The notes beneath the pieces are model-generated. The model did not search any database, was not told the DNA's origin, and saw only the letters and a program-made list of their open reading frames with translations. 64,000 bases of DNA from Symbiodinium natans (Eukaryota; Sar; Dinophyceae; Suessiales; Symbiodiniaceae). Location of the stretch: the NCBI GenBank assembly GCA_905221605.1, contig CAJNDS010000191.1, positions 677,501-741,500 on the forward strand, given 5' to 3'. Positions within the stretch are counted from its first letter, which is position 1. Every line of letters begins with the position of its first letter. This document shows, in pieces, positions 30,144 through 42,860 of the stretch. The position numbers and the translations under genes are program-made.

Positions 30144-30460
30144 TCAAAGCCTCTGCTGTCGGACCGATTTTTTAACAGGATGCAGGGCTGAAATATCACG
30201 AAAGCCAAAGCTGATCACACCGTCGTTCTGAGCTTCCCACTGGTGCCTGAGCGCGGGGATGTGCCCGTGGCAACGCCGGCCTCTACAAACTGGCTGCCAC
30301 TGGCTGCGGAACAGCACAAAACCACTAGAAAATGCACTGCCTCTTGACTCGTGTAAGACTGAGAGTCGCTGCTCACTCTCGGCTGCCAGGCGTCCGAAGG
30401 CCACTTCAATAAGCACAGCTTGGCGGCCGAGGGGCTTCGTATCTGCTGAAAGCCCTGTGA
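30144..30460 (-). CDS. Terminal exon, unknown product
   Basis: The open frame to a stop encodes ADTKPLGRQAVLIEVAFGRL, AAESEQRLSVLHESRGSAFS and HIPALRHQWEAQNDGVISF, ending KKSVRQQRL. Good codon bias. A C-rich tract (GGGGGGG on this strand) lies at its upstream side. The start is not defined. Confidence 0.48.
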
Positions 30461-30512
30461 GGCTTAAACCCCCCCCCAATCCCCCCCCCAAAGCCCTCAG
30501 CGCCCTCAGCAA

Positions 30513-31199
30513 GGAACCGGAGCCCCCCTAGACCGAATCGGGACGTGCCTGGGTAGAAGGTGCAAGGCCAGCGTGGGAGGATCGGACCTACCGCACAGAA
30601 GCTGTCGTAGGCTTTTGCATAACTTGTTGTGCTTCAGCTTCGTACTGCGAATTTCTGCGGCTACTACTGCTGCTTAGAAAGGGTCATCCTGCTCAGGCTC
30701 CACACCGCCGTATTGAAAAACCGTGCCTGCAAGATCTCATCCTCACCGCTCTCCTCCTCTGCCAGGCGCCACGCCCCACCGTCGTCCCTCAGTAACAACA
30801 GGCTTGTGCGGGTACATGCATCTTAGAATCTTCCCGAGTGGTGAAAACTTCAGCTGCTGTCTACGTAAGCCAAGAACGTTAAGCTGCTGCAGGTGGAAAG
30901 CTTTCCTTCCCATCCTGTTGCAATCCTGCGGCGAAATCCCTAACTACTGCCTAACTCCTATTTAAGACCCCTTAAAATCCCAAAGCCTTGTTTGTAGTAG
31001 GCTGCCGGGTTTAGAACAACAGCTACCAAAAACTAGTTTCTGTTTAAGTCTCGCAAGCGCTTTGGCTTTCCAGCTCTTATCCTGGGATTGGCGAATGAGG
31101 GTCCCTCATCCCTTGAAATGCTACAAGGCTATCTATAGGTGCTTCTATAAGGTAAACCCTAAACCCTAAACCCTTTTCCCTAAACCCTAAACCCTAAAC
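30513..31199. other. No supported exon; CCCTAAA tract at the end
   Basis: Short open frames only. CCCTAAA units run at 31153-31200 and serve as the downstream telomere-type flank of the next exon on the minus strand. Confidence 0.4.
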
Positions 31200-31400
31200 T
31201 AGAAAGCTAGGTCCCAGGTGCCTTTCGCCACTCGCCCGCGCCACATCGACGTTGGCCTCCGGCGGTGGCTCCTCCTCCGACACTTGGGGGGGTTCAGGGT
31301 TTAGGGTTTAGGGTTTAGGGTTTAGGGTTTAGGGTTTAGGGTTTAGGGTTTAGGGTTTCCCGTCTAGCCACAGCACTGCGGGGTCGTCTGGTCGGGCTTT
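31200..31400 (-). CDS. Two small exons with a telomere-repeat intron between them
   Basis: The upstream piece (about 31396-31360) encodes ARPDDPAVLWLDG. The downstream piece (31282-31200, acceptor CCCCCCCAAG, donor TTTCTA|GTTTAG) encodes SEEEPPPEANVDVARASGER and HLGPSFL. Between them lie about nine CCCTAAA units. A GA donor (GACGG|GAAACC) is likely, but the exact phase at this junction does not fit, so one boundary is off. Confidence 0.48.
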
Positions 31401-33380
31401 GGAGGTTTAGGGTTTAGGGTTTAGGGTTTCGGGTTTAGGGCCCCTGCACAAAGCCAACAAATACTCCCTCCAGCACCCTAAGGTGACAGAAAAACAGCCC
31501 AGTTGCCCACCCATGCTCTCATCTTGTTCAGAGGTCACCCCTCAGATGCTCCCAAACTACAACAAGGCTCACGATATACACCAAACAAGCCCTGACAGAT
31601 GACTGCTAAAAAGGTGGGCCGGGGGGGGGGGGGTGTACCCAAAGGTCTACCGTACCACTGACAAAGTGGGCCACATGGTCAGCTGCAGTCCCTCGCGCAG
31701 CCCTTCTTCGATGAGCTTTTCGACCGAAGCCTGGGCGCAGTTCTTAGTATGGCAAAAACTGTAATTTTGATTCTGATCACTATGCTATAGCTATCATTCA
31801 CTTTGGTTAGTTATTCTTGTTTTTTAATCAGCACTACAACAGCTACTACCGATGCCACGACTGCTACCACCACACCAGTACTGCGATGGCGACTAGAAAG
31901 CGTTCAGAACAAGCGTTGCCCGCCGGCATGCCGCCTGAGCCCCATGACACCCACAGCCGAGCCGCTTGCTTCCGAAAGTACGTACTCCCGGATGCAAAGC
32001 CAACCTTGACCCGAACCCAAATCCTGCCTTTTACCAAGCCCTAACGTGCCTCTCCAGCATTGTGCTCATCTGCAGAAGCAAGAGCACCTGGCAACCCCCA
32101 GCTTCAGCGTTTTGACGGCCACAAGCCTGTGTCCGACCCTGGATTCGTAGCTTGTACGGATCGGCTACACAGTAGATGCTGGCTTCAACCTCCCAAGGCG
32201 CGTGGAGGCCCCCAGATTACAGCTCCAAACTCCTCTTCCCAAAGCCCTTGAGCAACTCCTCATACATAGAACTCTCGGCGCTAAAACCCAAACATCCCAA
32301 AGCCCTAAACCATCAGAATTCAATTGTTCTGGAGGCCAGAGGCACCTCAGCTCAGCTGGCTGCAACATGCGAGAGCCTGGCGTCACACCCCAACACTTGC
32401 CATGGGTGTTGCGAAGGCGGTTTTCTGCTCGGGTTTGTCTTGGCGGTCAGGGCCTAGATCTCTGGGGTGCTTGTGTCGATGTGTGTGCGGCAGCCTTTCC
32501 AACCAGAAGATGCTCCAAAAACTCCAGCTGACTCGCTTGTCTTAGGTCTCGAGGATTCTCTGAAAATGCTCGGGCAGTTTGCTGCCTGCCTCGCATGATG
32601 CGTGGAAATGTAAGATAAGCAGACAATATACTCTAAACACCCTTTTTGAACCCAAACTCCTGAAGTCTTAGCCTCCTAAACCCTAAACCCTGAACTCTAA
32701 ACCCTCAGTTGGTCTTGTTGCCTGTGGGGCTTCGGCCGCTCGCAGCTCGTCCGCCCCAAAGTTGAAGCAGGTTCAGGGTTGAGGAGTTTTGTGACTTCTG
32801 GTTTTCCAAAGTTCAGAGTTTAGGATGTTGGACTCTCAGCCGCAACCCCAAACCCTGAGAGCTTGCAAGCCTAACCCAAGCTTGTGGCCCACTTCCCCGC
32901 CTGGACGGCCACAAGGCCGAGCTCTGCATGGAGCTCGAAACTTTAGGGCTTTTAGGGTTTTATAAGAACTTAGGGCTCATAGAGCTTTCAGGGGGTTCAG
33001 GGCTTTTATGGCTTTAGGGCTTGGGGTTTCAAGAACGTCGTTTTGCTGCTAGGGGCTGGGGAGACTTGTGCTGCGGGCTTCAGGTCAGGAGGCTAAAGGG
33101 GTGTGGTTCCTTTGAAGCTGTGGTCCTGCGTCGGGCCCCTGTAGTTGGCTAGTTATTGTGCGGGCACCTTGAGTTTGATGGCAAAGCTGTTCCGATGGAG
33201 CGGGCTTGAGCCCAGAGGCCGGCGTAAAGCAAAAGGGAGTCTCTGCGCTGCAGTCCCTGACTGAGTTGATCATGAGTATCAGATCAAATAACTGCAATAT
33301 GTATATTAAAAAAAAGCTATATATCTGTATATACAGGAAAAATTGTCAGTATATAACCATAAAGATACGGCACATAGCCA
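31401..33380. other. Long stretch without a firm gene
   Basis: TTTAGGG units at 31404-31440 and a short G-run at 31620-31634. Competing open frames on both strands at 32060-32545, none with splice context. Degenerate CCCTAAA at about 32675-32705. Confidence 0.35.
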
Positions 33381-33708
33381 TAGCCAAAGCAACATGTCTT
33401 CAGCGACACGCTAGCCTGTGTCAGCGGCTTGGCATCGGCAGAGTAGGGCGAGTCCGGAGAAGCTTCAGTGTCCGACCTCGCCCACGTTGGTTTCGGAAGT
33501 CCTTCGGAGTCCTCAACCCTCAACTTGGCGGTTTAGGGTTTAGGGTTTAGGGTTTAGGGTTTAGGGTTTAGGGTTTAGGGTTTAGGGTTTAGGGTTTAGG
33601 GCTTCTGGGCCAGCACCGCTGAGGCTAAACTTGGCCCTATAAGCTCCCTATAAGCTTCAAGCCCTGCCCATCTCCCGACACTGGCATCGCACGCGACAGG
33701 CCCAGACC
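33380..33708 (-). CDS. Two exons joined across a CCCTAAA intron (GC-AG)
   Basis: Exon 1 is 33708-33603 (acceptor GGGTTCAG|G), encoding GPVACDASVGRWAGLEAYRE and LIGPSLASAVLAQ. Exon 2 is 33518 to about 33385, encoding VEDSEGLPKPTWARSDTEAS and DSPYSADAKPLTQASVSL. The donor CAGAA|GCCCTAAA and acceptor CAAGTTGAG|G keep the frame (AA+G = Lys). Exon 2's downstream end is unresolved. Product unknown. Confidence 0.6.
33519..33602 (-). repeat. Telomere-repeat intron in CCCTAAA orientation
   Basis: On the coding strand it starts GCCCTAAACCC, runs about 10 units, and ends CGCCAAGTTGAG. GC donor, AG|G acceptor, 84 bp. Confidence 0.7.
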
Positions 33709-34998
33709 CTGAACCCACAACAGCTCTTATGATAAAACCATAACACAATATAGCATAACATAGTATATAATATAATATACTGCAAGATAATATACGATAT
33801 AATATACTCTCCTGATCTTCCGACAAGGACAAGCTCCGTAGCAGACAAAACCGTCGGCGCTGATTGCCAGCTATCTTGTACATGCAACTACCATGTCCCG
33901 AGTCGTCTCGCCGTCGCTCGCGCCGGCAGTCCAAACACTAAACAAGTGAGCAACAACAAACCCACAGGCCAACATTGGCCCAAGCCCAACTCCTGCAGAA
34001 GTGGGTTTAGCTTGGAGCCCCGCTCAAACTCGTAGTCGGTGTCTCTGTACTCGAACATTGCCGACTGCACCATGCCACGCGCGTCCTGGTCCGATGGCAG
34101 GCGAAGAGTCTTGAACCGCTAAATCGGCTATTCTGAAATCAAGGGTGGCCCTCGAAATAAGATCCGCTTCAACCCAATAGCGAAAATATCAATAAATGTC
34201 CCAGGGCCTCCCTAGAAAAGAAGTACTGTACCAGCAGCACTGCCTCATTACGTCAGGGAGGTTCTCAGATTGGAAATGGGGAAGTAGGACCTACATTTTC
34301 CGAAAAAACTTCCCGACTACAGTTCGCAAGGAATGGCGTGCGATGCCCAAACCCTTCTTTTTCCATCTGGGTTGGGAGGGGATGCCAGAAAAGCAGCATG
34401 CATGACCTGATCAGCTCTAGGGACTGACACGCCACACACGCCCTACACATTTCACTGGAAAGCTCAAACATGACCACCGCGAGACTACAAAGACTCAACC
34501 CGAAAACTTAAACCCCTGAGAGGAGCCCCCCACAACCGAACCGAAAGCTGCGAGACTCCCACCTCAGATTCGGCTTCGGACCCTGAGTTATTCTCAAAGT
34601 CACCATTGTTGCCTAGGCAGGGACGCATTCTCACAGCAGGTGGAGCTGCGGCTCCTTTTTGGTTGGACACCCGTAAGTCGGCTTTTGGATTTGGGTTTTC
34701 GTTCTCTGCCTACAATTGCTGAAGTCATCCACCTTTATGCAGCGAGTTGTTCGTTTTCCATTCACCTTTGAGAGTCGGCCAGAAAAGTGTCTAAGGAACG
34801 ACAGCGATATCATGTCACAGCACTCGGGCAGCGAACCCGACAGTCAAAGGTGCCTGGGGGCTCAAGGGCTACGTAAAGGGTAGTTTCAGAGGCCTCAGGA
34901 CTCAAGGAATGGAGGGTTTGTACAAGAGTTTCCGGAGAACAGCAATTCTACGGGACCAGAAACCCTTGCCGTAGCCTCGTCCTTAGTCCCACGAAAGA
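33709..34998. other. No supported gene
   Basis: An AT-rich TATAATATA stretch at about 33740-33810, and an F2-like remnant at about 34127-34170. Other open frames lack coding character. Confidence 0.35.
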
Positions 34999-35480
34999 TC
35001 ATGCAAGCGAAGGTCGTGGTTGTGGGTAGAAAGACGCTACCATGGAAGCTACAAATTCTTCGTTGGCAACCTCGAAAAACTCAGCAGATGGCGAAATAAC
35101 CTCAGGCATAGGTTTGGGAGAGGGAAAGCGGCAGAATGTGCAGTGAGGTAAGCGCGCGGCCGTAAGTGGGGCTGACACTGCGCTGACTGCCAGCGCTGAA
35201 CACCGGCGAGCCAGACTGCGCGGGCACGAGACTACTGCCGACTTGCTGCGGAATCTGGGGAGCGAAATGGCCTGTATCAGGGTTCTAGGCTCAGAGCTTG
35301 GGATGTTCTTTGCTACCTGTGTTGCCCACCATTTTTTTGCGGGCTCAGGGGTTTTAAGCTCGCGGACAGCTGGCACCCAAAACTCCACTTCAACCCCAAA
35401 GCACCGAACTCCACTCCTCGACACTGACACCTGCAGACATGGGTGTGACCTCCGGAAGGCCCCCGGCCTCTGAACGATCC
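34999..35480 (-). CDS. Possible terminal exon, unknown product
   Basis: The long minus frame ends EVISPSAEFFEVANEEFVAS and SFYPQPRPSLA. An upstream part (KKWWATQVAKNIPSSEP) also looks coding, but introns inside are likely. Confidence 0.35.
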
Positions 35481-35499
35481 GACATGCCAGACGGACCAC

Positions 35500-37197
<1,698 letters not shown>

Positions 37198-37318
37198 GAC
37201 CCTGCCACGGCATCGCCCAGCAGATCGCGCCATCCAGGACACAGCCTCAGGGCGAAGCAGCTGAAAGCTTTGGATGCTTGCCAAGGGGGTTGTGCAGCAT
37301 AGGGCATAGGGTGTGCTA

Positions 37319-37570
37319 TCAGGCGTGGCGTGAGGTTGTGCACGTTGGAGTAACAGGCGAGTGACGCGTATATTTCCTCAACCACACAGACTCAAAAGTA
37401 TGTGAAAAACTTTCTTGCTCGACTCGAACTGCGCTACTCCACTCCCGAAGACCAGCCTCGAAAACTGGCTGGGGCGTTTCATCATGGTTTCTTTTGTTCA
37501 AAGAGGTTTGGTGGCAAAATGTTCGTGGCTTCAGGCTCGTTTTTTCGGCTTCATTAGGGCCTATTCGGGC
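37319..37570 (-). CDS. Terminal exon, unknown product
   Basis: Encodes KRNHDETPQPVFEAGLREWS and VRVEQESFSHTFESVWLRKY, ending TTSRHA and stop. Coding character is good. The start was not fixed. Confidence 0.42.
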   Translation of the reverse strand, partial: ARIGPNEAEKTSLKPRTFCHQTSLNKRNHDETPQPVFEAGLREWSSAVRVEQESFSHTFESVWLRKYTRHSPVTPTCTTSRHA

Positions 37571-38252
37571 TTTAGGTTTAGGGATGGAGGGACCGGCGCT
37601 GATTCCGTTGCGTTCTGCTGCGGGATGAGGCACCGGCGTATCTGCATCCTCCGGATATGCCTGGAAGACCTGTTGAGGAGGGCTATGCGGAAAGGCAAGC
37701 TTGTCACTTTACTACCCTCTTGCACTCCAGGATTCGGAATGTAATTTTGAAAGAGGTTCCATAGCGCTTTGAGCCTTTCTGGAAACCCGAGGCTTACCAG
37801 CACCACTCACTGCCATGGTCGGAGCCCTGAACCCTGTAACCGTATGGCCTTGCAGCTCCCAAACCCCTAAGGGCGTTGAGATGGATTTTGCACAATTCAA
37901 ACACGAGTGCCTTCCTCCGTGGCGATTTCTCTGAACCACGCTCAAGCACCTCCGATCCCCGCCTCCAGAAGGGAGGTGTCGGTCCTTGCCGCCCAAGTCG
38001 TGTGAACGGGATGTATCAGATCATGCCATGTCAGGCAAAACGGCAAAAGCGATTTTTTGTCTCCATGGCGATTGGACTGACGGGGCTCGCGCCCTAATCC
38101 CATCCCATCTGACTCCTCGGCTATAGAAACTATACATCCCAGGGACAAAGAGGCACGAGGCCAACACGGCGTTCGCAGCAGAAAAGGATGGCAACTGATG
38201 GACCGTGGAGGCTCAATGACAAGGACTGCGGCGAACGTCCGTCCCATGAAAA

Positions 38253-38546
38253 ATGCAGGATGATCCCAACTTCAGGTCTCTCAAAGCTGGAAAGCTGTCG
38301 AAAGCCATCATCCTGATGATCGAGCCAATTTCAAAAGTGTGGTTGTTGAAAGCAATGCTCAATTGGGTTAAGCACAGACGTATTTTACATGCGTCACAGG
38401 TTGCACAACTACGTGACGCCCGCTGCGTGACGCATTGGTCAAAGGCCAAAGCTGTGCAGTACCGATCTGTACTGCTGCACATTGCATGGGCAGTCCGTGC
38501 ACGGCTTCCTGCGGCGGAAGATCGCGAAGATCGCATGCCGAATTAA
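38253..38546 (+). CDS. Possible plus-strand ORF, unknown product
   Basis: Encodes KAGKLSKAIILMIEPISKVW, NWVKHRRILHASQVAQLRD and VLLHIAWAVRARLPAAED. Helical and basic, it would be one of few plus-strand coding regions in the window. A minus frame also overlaps. It could be a decayed retroelement fragment. Confidence 0.3.
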   Translation: MQDDPNFRSLKAGKLSKAIILMIEPISKVWLLKAMLNWVKHRRILHASQVAQLRDARCVTHWSKAKAVQYRSVLLHIAWAVRARLPAAEDREDRMPN

Positions 38547-39240
38547 GGCGGGACACTTTGAGGTCTCAAGAGGCATGCGATGATGAGCTCGGACAAGATA
38601 CGAGTCAAGCCAATGCCAAAATGTCCCGGCCCGCCACGTGGACTTGGATTCAACAGGCCAGGCTTGTATTTTGTGCCCAGGCCCAAAATGCAAGTCACAT
38701 TATGGCAGGTTCCGGCAAGCAGCCACCAGGGAGGTAGAGAACTTGCTGCCGGCCAGATGAGCACACCAGACTTCGCACATCAGTGCACATGCTAGGCCGT
38801 GAGCTTCTGCCATGCAGGGGTGACATTGAGATACCAGGCTCTTCCATCTGTGGCAGAAGTCTCCCTCCAGGCGAGCACATAGCATGCTCCGTGATGCCAA
38901 AAAGCACACAAAGCCTATCTGCACAACGCTTTGGGACTCTCAGTCGTTCTCCCGGTCTTTCTCATCTGCTAAAGGTCCCGACCCTCTGAGGCTGGCAGCC
39001 GCGCTGGAAATCCCAACCCCTCAACATCTTGGACTTTCATGCGCAAACCAGCCGCCACACCTTGTATCCCCCAAACCCGACCAGGCTCCCATCCGCTGAA
39101 AAACCGACCCTGCTTTGGCCAGCTTTAGGCCAAGAAATGGCAGGGCGATCGACATGAGCGGAGCTTGCTCTCCTTGGTCGTGCAAGCTCAGCAGCCGAAC
39201 TCAGGCTGCAAGGGGAGGGCAGGGGGGGGGGGGGGGGGGG
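38547..39240. other. No supported gene; G-run at the end
   Basis: Open frames in several phases without bias. A G-run of about 20 lies at 39223-39243. Confidence 0.35.
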
Positions 39241-39353
39241 GGGATGTTCCTTTTCGATGTTCCCTTGTACTAACAGTAGGGACTATAGTATCCCCGAATG
39301 TAATCCCTGTTAAGGACTGTTATGGACTGTTAGTATAAGGGGGAGCATCCCAA
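39241..39353. mobile_element. F1 inverted-repeat element next to a G-run
   Basis: GGGATGTTCC...TCCCTTGTACTAACAG on the left and TTAGTATAAGGGGGAGCATC, CCAA on the right. The left TIR merges into a G-run. Confidence 0.75.
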
Positions 39354-39519
39354 GCGCGGGGGGGCAAGCTGCAAGGCTTCTTGGCACCTTACCTAGCTGT
39401 ACAGGCATACTGAAAGTCCAACACAAGTCATGTGCGTATATGTATATCTATGTCTGTGTATATATATATATATATATAATGTGTTTTGTCTTCTCGTTCC
39501 TTTGCAATATACCATGAGT

Positions 39520-39888
39520 TGTTTGTTGCTATGGCGGGTGGGCTTTTCGTCTTGCCACCCCTGAGAACCGGAAGTTGCGCTGAGGCGGCGGCAACTGGCT
39601 CGACGCATTGGCCGCGCGGGCTTTCCGCCACCGCCGCGGGACCTCTCGAGTTGTCGGCTGCGAAACCATGGGCCTCCCCCTCAACTTCTGGAACCTTGTT
39701 GGGATGTTCCCCCCCTTTTTCTAAGAGCCCTTTGTAGGGATTATAATGGGGGGGTACTAGTAGGAATTATAATGAGAGGGTACTAGAACCCCTATTGTAG
39801 TATTAAGGGGGAACATCCCAAGGAACCTTCAAAAACCTGCAGGTCGCGATGGTCGCTGAAGAATGGAAGAGTCCAGAACCCGGTCACG
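39520..39888 (-). CDS. Two exons interrupted by an F1 element
   Basis: Upstream exon (about 39888-39823, acceptor CCCTTGCAG) encodes CWDVTGFWTLPFFSDHRDLQ, VF. Downstream exon (39697 to about 39520) encodes VPEVEGEAHGFAADNSRGPA, AVAESPRGQCVEPVAAASAQ and LPVLRGGKTKSPP. The F1 element's downstream edge gives CAACAAG|G. A GA donor (TTTTT|GAAGG) keeps both best-biased frames in phase; a GT donor (GAAG|GTTCC) needs a different upstream frame. Either way the element behaves as an intron. Confidence 0.5.
39698..39821 (-). mobile_element. F1 element with perfect 8-bp duplication, inside a gene
   Basis: TIRs TTGGGATGTTCCCCC and GGGGGAACATCCCAA, flanked by GGAACCTT at 39690-39697 and 39822-39829. Confidence 0.85.
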
Positions 39889-39906
39889 TCCCAACACGCT
39901 GCAAGG

Positions 39907-39957
39907 GTGTAGGGTTTAGGGTTTAGGGTTTAGGGTTTAGGGTTTAGGGTTTAGGGC
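39907..39957. repeat. TTTAGGG array
   Basis: Seven units. On the minus strand it is CCCTAAA followed by ACACCCTTGCAG, the acceptor of the next exon. Confidence 0.95.
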
Positions 39958-41048
39958 AAGGGGTGGGATGCAATGCTGGAAGGTCCGCTCAGGCCCTCAG
40001 GTACGAATCCGCACCCTCGTCCCATTCTCCACAACTCGGAGACGTGGAACGGATCCAACCCAGCTGGAACCCAAAAGCCCTACAAGAGGGCAGGGTCTTC
40101 AAGCCAGCAGCATCCCTCAACCCTGAACCACACCCTAAACCCTACAAAACGTCTGGGTCCAACCCCTTCAAATAATAGACGTCCCAAAGACTTTGTCAAC
40201 GTTTGACTATGGGCGGCCATGCCATGAAGAAACGGCAGGGTTTAGGGCTTAGGGCTTAGGGCTTAGGGCCTAGGGCTTAGGGCTTAGGGCTCGCTTAGGG
40301 TTTCTTAACTAGGGTTCAGGGTTTAGGGTTTGGGGGAGTTACTAAGCTACCCTGGCAAAGGCCGCCACGAGTGCCACAAGGATTCATGCGGGTGCCCAAC
40401 ACCATAAAAACCCTTAGAATCGGAACTTTATCAAGAAACCCCCTGCCCCCACCCCCCCACCCCCCCCCCCCCCCCCCCCCCGCTCCCTCCCAAAAAAAAC
40501 CTTGTCATAGGACCCAAAAAACCCAAAAACCCCAAAAAACACAAAAAAAAACACCAAAAAGAACCAAAATGTCAGGAAACCCCCTGTCTCTCCGAGCGCC
40601 TTCCCGGCTTGCCCTTCAGCGATGGGCCCCCAAAGCCTGAGCGTCTTTTCACCCCTACTTCTTGCGGGGTTTAGAGTTTAGGGTTTCGGGTTTAGGGTTT
40701 GGGGTTTGGGGTTTCGGGTTAAACCTCGAATGTCTGGCAAAGAGTGAGGGAGAGAAAGGAGGAAAAAAAATTGCGATGCGAGGGACGCTTTCCTGACCAA
40801 GCTAACCTAGACGAATACGCAGAACTCCGGACAGGTTGAAGGGCACGTGTCACAGCCGCGAAGCCCTACAACCTACGGACTACGTAAAACTTCAACCGCC
40901 GCCTCACGCTGCCAAAGGGTTCCTGTGAAAATGCCGACCTCTGGCAGCGCCTCAAGCACTATCAACTCTTACGGCTCACCTTCAATTATAGGGTAGGAAT
41001 TTGGGGTTTCTGGGTTTTGGGGTTTCAGGGCGTTTTTGAGTCCGGGTT
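39958..41048. other. No supported exon; telomere-like variants and C-run
   Basis: TTAGGGC/TTAGGGT variants at 40230-40335, a C-run with A-rich flank at 40440-40500, and degenerate GGGTTT units near 40665-40720 and 40990-41050. Confidence 0.4.
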
Positions 41049-41138
41049 TTAGAGGTTGGCAGTGGAGGGCTTCCTCGACTTCCGCGCCAAGCTGCTGTTC
41101 CACAGCATCGCCTCACAGGGCAGTGTGGGTCGAGATAT
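41049..41138 (-). CDS. Terminal exon after a CCCTAAA array
   Basis: Acceptor CCCTAAACAG|AT, 30 codons ending TAA: RPTLPCEAMLWNSSLARKSR, KPSTANL. The next upstream sequence has CGCCAG|GTGCGAGG as a possible donor (about 41213). Codon bias favours minus. A plus frame is also open. Confidence 0.45.
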   Translation of the reverse strand: MSRPTLPCEAMLWNSSLARKSRKPSTANL

Positions 41139-41348
41139 CTGTTTAGGGTTTAGGGTTTAGGATTTAGGGTTTAGGGTTAGCTAAATCCCACAATCCTCGC
41201 ACCTGGCGGGTGGACTTCGGTTAGCGGTCGGGGTGGGGAAAGGGGGCGAAGGCTGGTGGCGTTGCTGTGTTTAGGTGTGTAAGCGGCTGGGGCGTGTAAG
41301 AATCAGGGGTAAACCCTAAACCCTAAACACTAAACCCCTGAATGAGGC

Positions 41349-41654
41349 TCAGATTTCAATCGTTTTGTTCACTTCAGGACAAGCTTGGCATTTGTAGGGC
41401 TTCCCCCCATCCCTCCCCCCCGACAGGAGCAAGCCCAGGAAGAGGAAAGTCCGGAAACCTTGGTCGAGCGAAGGTTCACAGGGTGAGGGGCAGCACATAC
41501 AAAAGACAACGTTGCTACGCAAGTCAAGGGGCATTAAGACACTAAACATCACTAAACTGATGTCGAGAGGGGCAGCCGTGAAGCAGGAGCAGAGTGACAA
41601 AACAAGTCGTTCGCAAACCCCCTTCCAAAGCCCTCTTCCACATGAGATCCACAC
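41349..41654 (-). CDS. Weak ORF, unknown product
   Basis: Contains RSNVVFCMCCPSPCEPSLDQ and a hydrophobic FLFLGLLLSGG. Low support; may be chance. Confidence 0.22.
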   Translation of the reverse strand: MWISCGRGLWKGVCERLVLSLCSCFTAAPLDISLVMFSVLMPLDLRSNVVFCMCCPSPCEPSLDQGFRTFLFLGLLLSGGRDGGKPYKCQACPEVNKTIEI

Positions 41655-41938
41655 ATATTAAGACCCCAATGCAGCATCATCCCTCGGTATATGTGACACT
41701 GAGCTGTCCCGTCACTCTAGTTTGGGGTTTAGGCCTTCCATGCAGGAAACGGGTGCAGCCTATACCTGACCCTGCACGGTATGAGACCTGTAGCCCAGGG
41801 ACGAAGCAGCAAATGGCGGTCCGAGCGGTGGCATTTGGTGGGGCCACTGACCTCAGGCACCGGATGCAAGCCTAAACCCTAAACCAAGGAGATGTCAGGA
41901 TTCGCGGAAAGGGTGCTCCAGATTCTGCCCAGATTCCT

Positions 41939-42340
41939 CTAGAGCGGTTCCGACAGGGAGAAGAGGGAACAGAGGCAGAAAAAGTGTTTAGAACCTAGGG
42001 TCTCAACACCGAAATTCTGCAGTAGCCACCTCCTTGCTAAGGAGACACCCACGTGGACTGCAGGAAACAGGTCTCTCGCTTTGCTGTTGGATGGTAGTGT
42101 CTTAGAGGTGTAGAGTTGGTGCGGCTTGGGAGCAAATAATCTGCTGCCGGACTTGTTCTCGACAAAGCTGATCCATCCAACCTTGGCAAGTCTTGCTGGT
42201 CTCGTAGGTCTGAGAATGGCACATACAGTACATATACACACCGTGGTGTTCTCACAACGAGCTCCAAATCCGCCGAGTGCCGGGAAGAGCACAGTTTGCA
42301 CATTCTCGTCACACCAAGAACCTCTCCCAACAACCTTCAA
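41939..42340 (-). CDS. Possible terminal exon, unknown product
   Basis: Encodes RLAKVGWISFVENKSGSRLF, APKPHQLYTSKTLPSNSKAR and LARRWLLQNFGVETLGSKHF. Moderate coding character. The start is undefined. Confidence 0.35.
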   Translation of the reverse strand: MKVVGRGSWCDENVQTVLFPALGGFGARCENTTVCICTVCAILRPTRPARLAKVGWISFVENKSGSRLFAPKPHQLYTSKTLPSNSKARDLFPAVHVGVSLARRWLLQNFGVETLGSKHFFCLCSLFSLSEPL

Positions 42341-42496
42341 AAATCAAAGGACCCGCCTTCCTTCCACCCGACCTCCCGGCCAACCAACCACCTCCTCAGA
42401 ACCCCCCCTCCCCGGGCCCTCCTGTCCCATACGTTTCTCCGACTCAGAACTCTCGGAAAACCCTAAACCCTAAACCCTAAACCCTAAACCCTAAAC

Positions 42497-42860
42497 CCTG
42501 TGCTGCAAGATTGATTTGCTCTGGAAGCGTGCTGTCCGCAGTCTTTGGGGCCTTGGGTGTGGCAGGGGTCTCACATCCTCGAGGCACTCTCCGCCTGCGA
42601 CTGGCAACAGGGTCGTGCTGCTGCGTGCTTCCGTGCTTCTCAAGACCAAGCCCGGAAACCTTAGGCCTAAGGTGGTTCCAAGGCGGCAGTTGCCGGAGTG
42701 AGAGCTTCTTGGTCGGTTTGGGGTTTAGCATTTGAAGCGCCCTTAGCTGCGACTCAGTGCCTAAAACAATGAGTGCGCTCAAGCTGCTGATCTCTTCTCG
42801 CAGCTGCTTCTCGTGGTCTTTAGGATGATGCCTTTGTGTTCGTTTAAGGACGGTTCAGGA
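42497..42860 (-). CDS. Exon(s) with helical start, ending at a telomere tract
   Basis: Open from about 42860: DHEKQLREEISSLSALIVLG, then SGLGLEKHGSTQQHDPVASR and ETPATPKAPKTADSTLPEQI, NLAAQ. The donor is ACAGG|GTTTAGGG. A small intron may lie in the middle (PKPTKK region, repeat-like). Unknown function; the first part looks like a coiled coil. Confidence 0.45.
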
